Assembly: GCA_903917955.1 (NCBI GenBank)
Contig: CAIXCO010000205.1
Span: forward strand, 1 to 5,354
DNA: 5,354 nt
Origin: an uncultured Chlorobiaceae bacterium
GTDB taxonomy: Bacteria > Bacteroidota > Chlorobiia > Chlorobiales > Chlorobiaceae
Reading direction: 5' to 3'
In this document: positions 1-4,680 of the stretch, in pieces
Layout: each line of letters begins with the position of its first letter
How positions within the stretch are numbered: position 1 is the stretch's first letter
Position numbers and translations under genes: made by a program
Notes under the pieces: generated by a model
What the model was told of the DNA's origin: nothing
Database searches by the model: none
What the model saw: the letters and a program-made list of their open reading frames with translations, nothing else

Positions 1-109
1 TACCTACAAGCGATACCCTTACCCATGCATCAACAACAACACCCTTATCAAGAATACGGTCAATAACCTCTACGAGGCTTGATGAACCAATCGTTTTTTC
101 TACTGCCAT
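1..109 (-). CDS. gvpA: Gas vesicle shell protein GvpA, second copy (partial, cut by window edge)
   Basis: This is the 5' part of a second gvpA gene; only the first 36 residues are visible and the rest lies beyond position 1. They are identical to the first 36 residues of the complete copy at 177-383, starting MAVEKTIGSSS and including the conserved segment DKGVVVDAWVRVSLVG. GvpA is the small amphipathic protein that assembles into the ribs of the gas vesicle wall. The start ATG (109-107) follows a GGAG ribosome binding site at 120-117 with 7 bases of spacing, the same as in the other copy. The gene lies 67 bp downstream of the first copy on the same strand. No separate promoter is obvious, so it is probably co-transcribed with it. 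The 3' half cannot be judged from this window. Confidence 0.93.
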   Translation of the reverse strand, partial: MAVEKTIGSSSLVEVIDRILDKGVVVDAWVRVSLVG

Positions 110-131
110 GATAAATCTCCAGTTGTTTGTT
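1..131. repeat. Direct repeat, copy A: duplicated gvpA 5' region
   Basis: Positions 1-131 match 275-405 with an offset of 274 bp. There are only two mismatches (5 versus 279, and 11 versus 285). The repeat covers the first 36 codons of gvpA, its ribosome binding site and about 22 bases upstream of the start, then stops abruptly at 131/132. It probably continues to the left beyond the window. Both differences fall at third codon positions (Ser33 TCG/TCA, Val35 GTA/GTC) and are silent. Confidence 0.95.
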
Positions 132-142
132 TTAAAAAAGTT

Positions 143-163
143 TTCAGTAATCAGTGTTCAGTG
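143..163. repeat. Three degenerate heptamer repeats between the gvpA copies
   Basis: Three head-to-tail 7-base units are readable on the plus strand: TTCAGTA, ATCAGTG and TTCAGTG. They lie in the 67-bp spacer between the two gvpA genes. Short heptameric tandem repeats between genes are known from cyanobacteria and other phototrophs. Whether this is the same kind of element, or has any role, cannot be told from the sequence. Confidence 0.55.
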
Positions 164-176
164 TGCAAAATCTGTC

Positions 177-383
177 TTACGCTGCCTTTGCGGTCAGGCC
201 GATTGCTTCAGCATATTTCAGGTAGGTCTCTACAGAGGCAACTACTACACGTGCTTCGATAGCAAGAAGCTCGATACCGACAAGTGATACCCTTACCCAT
301 GCATCAACAACAACACCCTTATCAAGAATACGGTCAATAACCTCTACGAGGCTTGATGAACCAATCGTTTTTTCTACTGCCAT
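177..383 (-). CDS. gvpA: Gas vesicle shell protein GvpA, first copy (complete)
   Basis: This encodes a 68-residue protein with the hallmarks of GvpA, the main structural protein of gas vesicles: MAVEKT at the N-terminus, the SLVEVIDRILDKG helix, the strand region VVVDAWVRVSLVGIELLAIEA, and the second helix SVETYLKYAEAIGL. Length fits the family (about 70 residues). Gas vesicles are gas-filled protein shells that give cells buoyancy. The ATG at 383-381 is chosen because the GvpA family begins there and GGAG (394-391) lies 7 bases upstream. The frame stays open further upstream to a TTG at 476-474, but that stretch overlaps a sigma-54 promoter and does not resemble GvpA. The gene is first of a tandem pair and probably heads a gvp operon continuing past the left edge. 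Identification is near certain; sigma-54 control is an inference. Confidence 0.97.
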   Translation of the reverse strand: MAVEKTIGSSSLVEVIDRILDKGVVVDAWVRVSLVGIELLAIEARVVVASVETYLKYAEAIGLTAKAA

Positions 384-405
384 GATAAATCTCCAGTTGT
401 TTGTT
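275..405. repeat. Direct repeat, copy B: duplicated gvpA 5' region
   Basis: This is the partner of the repeat at 1-131. Homology ends at 405/406 on the upstream side. The sequence before it (406-475: 5' leader and promoter) is unlike the 132-176 spacer before the second gvpA. The duplication therefore did not carry the promoter with it, or that promoter has since been lost. Confidence 0.95.
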
Positions 406-415
406 ACTTCAAATT

Positions 416-438
416 CCGTCTTGTAGAGAGAGGGACGG
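416..438 (-). other. Possible 5'-leader stem-loop of the gvpA mRNA
   Basis: On the minus strand, CCGTC (438-434) can pair with GACGG (420-416) around a 13-base pyrimidine-rich loop. It lies about 12 bases after the expected sigma-54 start site and well upstream of the ribosome binding site. It could stabilise the 5' end of an abundant mRNA. A five-pair stem is modest and may be chance. Confidence 0.3.
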
Positions 439-458
439 TCTTCCTCACCAAATAAGAG

Positions 459-475
459 TTGCATATAGTGTGCCA
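459..475 (-). promoter_or_regulatory. Sigma-54 (-24/-12) promoter of gvpA
   Basis: Read on the minus strand, 475 to 459 is TGGCACACTATATGCAA. It has the invariant GG (474-473) and GC (462-461) separated by exactly 10 bases, and a full TGGCAC at the -24 box. It departs from the usual consensus TGGCACG-N4-TTGCA at only two defined positions. Transcription would begin near 450, giving a 5' leader of roughly 65-70 bases before the gvpA ATG at 383. Sigma-54 promoters need an NtrC-type activator and ATP; neither an activator nor rpoN is in this window. This assignment also explains why the open frame running up to 476 is not coding. Confidence 0.75.
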
Positions 476-483
476 ATCTGGTT

Positions 484-501
484 GAACGCGTCGAGGCGTT
501 C
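484..501. promoter_or_regulatory. 18-bp near-perfect palindrome just upstream of the gvpA promoter
   Basis: The arms GAACGC (484-489) and GCGTTC (496-501) are perfect inverted repeats. The centre GTCGAG adds a TCGA core, so 16 of 18 positions are symmetrical. It sits 8 bp upstream of the -24 element (475), roughly -34 to -51 from the predicted start. That is closer than a usual sigma-54 activator site and fits an operator or accessory site better. The binding protein is unknown. Confidence 0.45.
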
Positions 502-518
502 CTCAGTATATCAGCTAA

Positions 519-536
519 ACTATTTTATTAAATAGT
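519..536. promoter_or_regulatory. AT-rich inverted repeat upstream of gvpA
   Basis: ACTATTT (519-525) and AAATAGT (530-536) are perfect 7-bp arms around the 4-base centre TATT. The site is centred about 78 bp upstream of the expected gvpA transcription start, where sigma-54 activator sites can lie. It is embedded in a very AT-rich stretch (about 519-562) that is probably bent, so low sequence complexity weakens the case. Confidence 0.35.
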
Positions 537-615
537 GATATATAATTTATTATTTATTTTTCAACTGACTGTCCGGATTGATAATCTGCCTCAACAAGAG
601 TGTTTTTTCCGGAAG

Positions 616-641
616 AGCACCGCACAGTTGTGCGAAGTGCT
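616..641 (-). terminator. Strong GC-rich hairpin after the AlkD-like gene, possible terminator
   Basis: Plus-strand AGCAC-CGCACA (616-626) pairs with TGTGCG (629-634) and, after a 2-base bulge, GTGCT (637-641), leaving a 2-base loop: 11 pairs in all. It begins 35 bases after the stop codon of the alkylation-repair gene (676). On the minus strand it is followed by CTTCCGGAAAAAACAC rather than a U tract, so it is not a classical intrinsic terminator. It may instead mark an mRNA 3' end, work with Rho, or insulate the gvpA control region. Confidence 0.4.
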
Positions 642-675
642 GTTCGCTTTCCTCTCTCAACCCGCCCAGCCTTCC

Positions 676-1386
676 TTACAGGCGCCCTTTCAGGTAATGC
701 TGCCGACGCTCTTCAGGAAAACGCTCAATAGCATATCGCAGCATGACTCTTGGCATCCGTCGGTAGTGCTGCAATAAAAAATCCTCCAGCAGCACCTGGT
801 TACGCTTGCCAACCTCCCTGAGCATCCAACCCACAGCCTTGTGAATCAGCTCTTCACTATCCTGTAGCAATTTTTCAGCAAGAGCAAGGGTGTCATGAAA
901 CTCACCCCGACGGATGAAATGAAACGTTGCCGTAATGGCAATCCTTCTCTCCCAAAGAACTTCCGACCCTGCAAGCAGGCAGAGAGGTTTTCGCAGACGA
1001 TGGAGCAAAAAACTCCCGACAATGTGCTCTGCCGAGACATCAACCAGATCCCAGTTGTTAATAAAGCGAGTATTTGCAAGATAGAGGGTGTAGATATGCC
1101 CCCTCATCGCTTCATCACCCTGACCAAAACGACGCATAAGCATCAAAAGGGCAAGCAGACGATCTTCATGAAAGGAGGAGGAAAGCAACAGGAGAACCTC
1201 TGACAACGGGGTGTCGTCAAACGTACGGGAGAGCTTTCTGAGCACCGGAACCCGAATGCCACGAAAAAGGTCGCCCTCACCATACTCTCCGGGGCCGGTT
1301 TTAAAAAAACTCTGTGCAAAGAGTGCTGCCCCGGGATTTGAGAGCGCTTCAAGATTTTTGATAATCATGACAGCAGTATCGCTCAT
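676..1386 (-). CDS. alkD: AlkD-like DNA alkylation repair glycosylase
   Basis: This 236-residue protein belongs to the DNA alkylation repair (AlkC/AlkD) family, built of HEAT-like helical repeats. AlkD removes N3- and N7-alkylated purines from DNA without flipping the base. The key residues of Bacillus cereus AlkD (Trp109, Asp113, Trp187) have clear counterparts: NNWDLVD gives Trp112 and Asp116, and HKAVGWMLREVGK gives Trp187. Other family stretches are the RRIAITATFHFIRRGEF segment near 147-163 and MPRVMLRYAIERFP near 211-224. Length matches the family (about 235). The ATG at 1386-1384 follows a purine-rich GAGAAGGG site. The gene starts 21 bp after the uup stop codon, so the two are very likely one operon. 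No truncation is seen. The family is secure; substrate range is inferred. Confidence 0.9.
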   Translation of the reverse strand: MSDTAVMIIKNLEALSNPGAALFAQSFFKTGPGEYGEGDLFRGIRVPVLRKLSRTFDDTPLSEVLLLLSSSFHEDRLLALLMLMRRFGQGDEAMRGHIYTLYLANTRFINNWDLVDVSAEHIVGSFLLHRLRKPLCLLAGSEVLWERRIAITATFHFIRRGEFHDTLALAEKLLQDSEELIHKAVGWMLREVGKRNQVLLEDFLLQHYRRMPRVMLRYAIERFPEERRQHYLKGRL

Positions 1387-1407
1387 GACCGTACCCTTCT
1401 CAATCAG

Positions 1408-3300
1408 TTACGCCTGTTCGGCAAGTTTGCTCCAGCGGGTCATCTCCTTTTCAAGTTGCTGCTGCAGTCCGTGAAGCTCCGAACCAAGTTGCTGCTGCAA
1501 TCCAAAATTGCTGCCAGCCAACGCAAGACGCTCTGCTATCTCCGACTGACGACTTTCAGCCTCATGAATTGAGCGCTCAAGCAGCTCCAGTTCACGTCTC
1601 TCTTTGCTGGTGAGCTTCCCCTGCTTTAACGAAGGTGCCACGACAGATTTTGGAGCCTCCGGCACTTTTTTTACTGGCTTTTTTTCGCCCTTCGTCCCGT
1701 CCGCAGCTTTCAGGTCAAGATAGACGGTATAGTTACCGGGATAACGACGGATGAGACCATTCTCCTCAAAGGCAAAAATATACTCAACCGTGCGATCAAG
1801 AAAATAGCGATCGTGACTCACCACCATGAGGCAACCCGTATAGGTGTCGAGATAGTCCTCAAGCACGCGGAGCGTTGGAATATCAAGATCATTGGTCGGC
1901 TCATCAAGCAGAAGCACATTGGGCGCATCAATCAATTGTTTCAACAGATAGAGCCGCCGGCGCTCACCTCCCGAAAGGGTCTTGATATAACTGTACTGGG
2001 TAGAGGGAGCAAAGAGAAAGCGCTCAAGCATTTTTGAAGCAGAAAAGACCATACCATCCTTAGTCTTGATCTGCTCGGCATGTTCCTGAATATATTCGAT
2101 CACTCGTTTGGAGTCGTCAAGACCCCGGCTCTGCTGATCGTAATAGCCGATGTTCACCGTCTTGCCAAGATCAATATGACCGCTGTCCGGCGTTACGCGC
2201 CCGGTAATCATATCAAAAAGGGTGGTTTTACCCGACCCGTTCGGCCCGATAATGCCAATACGATCCCCTTTCTGCAAATGGTACTCGAACGACTGCAGCA
2301 GCAACTTGTCACCGTAGGATTTCGAAACCTGGTGGAACTCAATAATTTTATCGCCCAGCCTTCCCGAGCCAAAACCGATCTCAAGCTCTTTTGCCTTCTC
2401 TTTTTTGGGGGCATACACCAGACTTTCAGCCCGCAGCATACGCGCCTTCTGTTTCGTCGTCCGTGCCTTGCATCCACCCCTCATCCAGTCAAGCTCCTGG
2501 CGAACAAGGGCAGAGCGCTTGCGGTCATCGCGTATCGCCTGCTCTTCCTGCTCAGCCTTCTGCACGAGATAGCTCGAATATCCTCCCGTATAGGTGACCG
2601 CCGTCCGACCATCCATCTCAATCATGCGCGTAGCCACCCGGTCAAGAAAATAACGGTCATGCGTAATGAGCAGCACCGCACCCTGATAGCGCCGGATATA
2701 ATTCTCCAGCCACTCAACACTGTCGGCATCAAGATGGTTCGTCGGCTCATCAAGAATAAGTCCGTCACTTGGCACAACAAGCGCATGAGCCAAAGCCACC
2801 CGCTTGCGCTGCCCACCCGAAAGCGTGCCCATGAGTGCCGTAAGGTCATACAGGCCAAGTTTACCGAGCACCATCTTGGCATTCGATTCGAGCTCCCATG
2901 CGCCGCAGACATCAAGCTCGTGGGCAAGCCGACTCATCTTCTCGATCAACGACGGATCCTCACTGTGACGCGTCTCCAGCTCCTTGCAGACCAGTTCATA
3001 CTCATAAATCAGATCCATGGCCTTGTCACTCGACTTCAGGATGGCCTCAAGCACCGTATCCTCTGGATTGTAGGGCGAATCCTGTGGCAGATAGGCAATC
3101 TTTTTCTGATTTGCCACCATCACCTTACCCTTGTCGGGAGTTTCCACCCCGGCAAGAATTTTCAAAAGCGTACTCTTTCCACTCCCGTTCGCCCCGATAA
3201 TACCAATCTTGTCGCGATCATCAATACCAAACGAAACATCCTCAAACAGGTGTTTGAGACCGTATTTTTTTTGTAACCCTTCAACTGTTAAAAGCACCAT
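1408..3300 (-). CDS. uup: ABC-F ATPase, Uup type
   Basis: This is a 630-residue soluble protein with two ABC ATPase domains and no membrane segment. Domain 1: Walker A GANGSGKS 36-43, signature LSGGQ 160-164, Walker B LILDEP 181-186, switch His214. The inter-domain linker (about 240-310) carries ELDWMRGGCKARTTKQKAR, typical of Uup. Domain 2: Walker A GPNGSGKT 352-359, signature LSGGE 442-446, Walker B LLLDEP 463-468, His496. A Lys/Pro-rich hinge (530-560) leads to a coiled coil (about 563-628), the Uup-specific C-terminal domain. Length matches E. coli Uup (about 635). ABC-F proteins act on the ribosomal E site; Uup is also linked to branched DNA intermediates and transposon excision. An in-frame stop at 3318-3316 bounds the 5' end. 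The ribosome site is untidy: GAGGT abuts the ATG and AAGGA lies 12 bases upstream. Confidence 0.93.
   Translation of the reverse strand: MVLLTVEGLQKKYGLKHLFEDVSFGIDDRDKIGIIGANGSGKSTLLKILAGVETPDKGKVMVANQKKIAYLPQDSPYNPEDTVLEAILKSSDKAMDLIYEYELVCKELETRHSEDPSLIEKMSRLAHELDVCGAWELESNAKMVLGKLGLYDLTALMGTLSGGQRKRVALAHALVVPSDGLILDEPTNHLDADSVEWLENYIRRYQGAVLLITHDRYFLDRVATRMIEMDGRTAVTYTGGYSSYLVQKAEQEEQAIRDDRKRSALVRQELDWMRGGCKARTTKQKARMLRAESLVYAPKKEKAKELEIGFGSGRLGDKIIEFHQVSKSYGDKLLLQSFEYHLQKGDRIGIIGPNGSGKTTLFDMITGRVTPDSGHIDLGKTVNIGYYDQQSRGLDDSKRVIEYIQEHAEQIKTKDGMVFSASKMLERFLFAPSTQYSYIKTLSGGERRRLYLLKQLIDAPNVLLLDEPTNDLDIPTLRVLEDYLDTYTGCLMVVSHDRYFLDRTVEYIFAFEENGLIRRYPGNYTVYLDLKAADGTKGEKKPVKKVPEAPKSVVAPSLKQGKLTSKERRELELLERSIHEAESRQSEIAERLALAGSNFGLQQQLGSELHGLQQQLEKEMTRWSKLAEQA
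1452..1503. repeat. 33-bp-period direct repeat within the uup coiled coil
   Basis: A 19-bp sequence at 1452-1470 recurs at 1485-1503 with one mismatch and a 33-bp period. In the protein this gives two successive 11-residue units, GLQQQLGSELH (600-610) and GLQQQLEKEMT (611-621), in the C-terminal coiled coil. An 11-residue period is compatible with a hendecad coiled-coil repeat. The high DNA identity suggests a recent in-frame duplication. Confidence 0.65.
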
Positions 3301-3547
3301 ACCTCTATCCGTTCCTTATACTTATAATCGTTCATCACCACTTATGGACAATGCAAAAGAGGGCAATATAACCATTGCACTGAGTTTTGCCGCCATTTCA
3401 TTGTGCGGTTTTTACCGAAGAGCAACCCAAAAAAACACAAAACTTTTCTCTTCTCCCTTTTTTTCATAAACTGTGCAAATTAAGAAGGAACATGCAGGAA
3501 ATACTCTGCACAACCTCGGCGAAAAGAGCAAAAAAAAAGAACTTCAG
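3301..3547. promoter_or_regulatory. Divergent intergenic region between uup and the helical-protein gene
   Basis: This non-coding stretch must hold the start signals for uup (minus) and the gene at 3548 (plus). For uup, a weak sigma-70-like pair is visible on the minus strand: TTGTCC (3351-3346) and TTATAA (3327-3322), 18 bp apart, which would give a short leader. No convincing plus-strand promoter stands out. Small inverted repeats GCAAT/ATTGC (3363-3378) and CGGT/ACCG (3406-3417) are present but short. The plus-strand side carries a pyrimidine-rich run (about 3444-3466). No second sigma-54-like GG-N10-GC site was found here. Confidence 0.35.
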
Positions 3548-3551
3548 ATGA
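3492..3551 (+). CDS. Possible 19-codon leader frame overlapping the next gene
   Basis: ATG at 3492 opens a 19-codon frame (MQEILCTTSAKRAKKKNFR) ending at TGA 3549-3551. It overlaps the next start as ATGA, the layout of translational coupling. AAGGA at 3485-3489 lies only 2 bases before the ATG, closer than ideal. Near its end the frame reads GCA AAA AAA AAG across nine As (3530-3538). That contains the heptamer A AAA AAG in the phase needed for a -1 shift, which would enter the downstream frame at GAA CTT CAG ATG. It may be a real leader, an N-terminal extension made by slippage, or chance open frame. Confidence 0.25.
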   Translation: MQEILCTTSAKRAKKKNFR

Positions 3552-4108
3552 ATGAATTAGAAAAATTACTGGCATGGAGCAATCTGCCCGTGCCGGGAGT
3601 ATTGCATCAACTACCCTCACACCAGCAGCAAGAGGTGATACTATGGGCAAAAACAGTTGTCAGCCACAACACCGAAGGACTTGATGATCTCTACAATGCC
3701 ATAAGCATGATCGTCAAATACATCCCCAACTTTCTGGTCATTCCGCTCATGGTCGAGCACATCCGCCCCCGAATTGCCGCCGGGGTATGCATCAAAATGG
3801 GTGTTGAACAAGCCACTGGCTACGCCAACGACCTCCCGCTCGAATACTTCAGCGATGTCTCCAAACATCTTGATGCCACAATGTTGGCAGAGATTCTTCA
3901 GAAAATGAAAAAACAGAACGTAGAAAAATTTATCTACCACGAACTCAAGCACCATCAAAGCCGCCTGCTCGACATAGCGCTGCATCTTGATCGGCGCCTC
4001 CTCGAAATCGTGGCAAAGCTCGTTACGTTTCCCGAAGAGGAAAACGATGACGCTACGAACCCCCACAAAACCGTCATCAACAAAATCAGGGCAATGCAGG
4101 AGAACTGA
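3548..4108 (+). CDS. Conserved-looking helical protein of unknown function
   Basis: I do not recognise this 186-residue protein. It is predicted soluble and almost all helical, with repeating units of about 30 residues such as LPLEYFSDVSKHLDATMLAEI (about 98-118) and a similar one after it (about 125-160). The pattern loosely recalls the helical N-terminal domain of MgtE-type transporters, but there is no transporter part, and this likeness is only an impression. The stretch around residues 52-72 is hydrophobic (YIPNFLVIPLMVEHI) but interrupted by charged residues, so not a convincing membrane span. The C-terminus is acidic then basic. The ATG at 3548 is the first Met in frame but lacks a Shine-Dalgarno sequence. 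A GTG at 3473 would add 25 Lys-rich residues without one either. It converges on the cupin gene 42 bp away. Confidence 0.75.
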   Translation: MNELEKLLAWSNLPVPGVLHQLPSHQQQEVILWAKTVVSHNTEGLDDLYNAISMIVKYIPNFLVIPLMVEHIRPRIAAGVCIKMGVEQATGYANDLPLEYFSDVSKHLDATMLAEILQKMKKQNVEKFIYHELKHHQSRLLDIALHLDRRLLEIVAKLVTFPEEENDDATNPHKTVINKIRAMQEN

Positions 4109-4150
4109 CAAACGGTGCATTACCATCACACAACGCTCTTCTGCCAATAA

Positions 4151-4606
4151 TCAACGCGACGCAGCGGTCGAAGTTGCCGCCCTCTCCTCCTTGACAACAT
4201 TCGGCACACCCACGGCTCCCGTATAAAAAACCACAAGAGTTGCCGGAAGAGTGCCGGAATTAACACCATTATGCAGGGTATTGGTAACCTCAAAAATGGC
4301 ATCACCCTGTTTGAAAAGAAAAGTACGGCCACTTTTAAGCTCAACAGTGAGTTCCCCTTCCAGCACGTAGGCATAGACCTGCACCGGATGCTTATGCCAT
4401 CCGGTCGAACCCCCAGGAGGGAAATGAACAAGAAGTGCTGTTACTTCAGGTTTCTCTGTGCAAAGATAGAGCAGTCGTTCACCATTGCTCGACATCGAAG
4501 AGGTCATCAGTTTCTTCACCTCAACATTCCGGTACTCTTCTGCGTTTGCCGTGCTGTTCATGACAAGAAGCAGGAAAAGCGCGATAACAGCCTGAACCAT
4601 TCTCAT
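4151..4606 (-). CDS. Exported small cupin-domain protein
   Basis: This 151-residue single-domain cupin has an N-terminal signal peptide: basic start, hydrophobic core VIALFLLLVM, and a likely signal peptidase I site after ANA (residues 20-22). It probably acts in the periplasm. Cupin motif 1 is GWHKHPVQVYAYVLEGEL (69-86) with His71 and His73. The usual Glu position is Val77, preceded by Gln76, so one typical metal ligand is missing or replaced. Motif 2 GDAIFEVTNTLHNGVN (101-116) supplies His112 and Asn116. A metal site is plausible, but substrate and reaction cannot be named; cupins range from enzymes to binding proteins. The start is secure: GGAGG lies 6 bases upstream of the ATG. It follows the histidine kinase by 72 bp on the same strand and may be co-transcribed or separately controlled. 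Confidence 0.85.
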   Translation of the reverse strand: MRMVQAVIALFLLLVMNSTANAEEYRNVEVKKLMTSSMSSNGERLLYLCTEKPEVTALLVHFPPGGSTGWHKHPVQVYAYVLEGELTVELKSGRTFLFKQGDAIFEVTNTLHNGVNSGTLPATLVVFYTGAVGVPNVVKEERAATSTAASR

Positions 4607-4651
4607 GGAGATCCTCCCATATTAAAAAAATTATCTGCGATCATGTACCTG

Positions 4652-4680
4652 AAAAAACAGAAAAATTGTCACTGTTCTTT
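4652..4680 (-). terminator. Weak AT-rich hairpin at the histidine kinase stop codon
   Basis: On the minus strand, AAAGAACAG (4680-4672) can pair with CTGTTTTTT (4660-4652), with one G-U pair, around an 11-base loop. The 3' arm ends in a run of six Ts, as in an intrinsic terminator. It overlaps the kinase stop codon (TAA, 4681-4679) and lies 45 bp before the cupin start. The stem is mostly A-U and the loop large, so it would be leaky at best. Confidence 0.3.

Noticed and set aside
384..476. N-terminal extension of GvpA starting at TTG 476 or ATG 464
   Set aside because: It overlaps the sigma-54 promoter, lies upstream of or around the predicted start site and is unlike any GvpA. The ATG at 383 has a well-placed GGAG and the family's normal N-terminus.
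535..777. Plus-strand open frame of 80 codons
   Set aside because: It runs from AT-rich intergenic DNA into the antisense of the alkylation-repair gene, with no ribosome site or protein-like pattern.
2219..3211. Similar DNA stretches near 2239-2260 and 3187-3208, seemingly a repeat
   Set aside because: These encode the Walker A regions of the two ATPase domains of uup; the likeness is expected from the ancient domain duplication.
2080..3276. Long plus-strand open frame of 398 codons
   Set aside because: It lies entirely antisense to uup, whose both ATPase domains are intact. The translation is rich in His, Arg and Leu with no recognisable domain, typical of a shadow frame.
3363..3417. Short inverted repeats GCAAT/ATTGC and CGGT/ACCG in the divergent region
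   Set aside because: Arms of 4-5 bp are expected by chance and have no clear link to a promoter.
3473..3547. GTG start at 3473 giving a 211-residue form of the helical protein
   Set aside because: There is no Shine-Dalgarno sequence before the GTG, and the added Lys-rich residues do not continue the helical-repeat pattern. The start is kept at 3548, with a possible slippage extension reported separately.
3641..4147. Minus-strand open frame of 168 codons opposite the helical-protein gene
   Set aside because: Its composition (Cys, His, Phe and Val rich, no regular pattern) looks like a shadow. The plus-strand product has regular amphipathic helices and is the better coding candidate.
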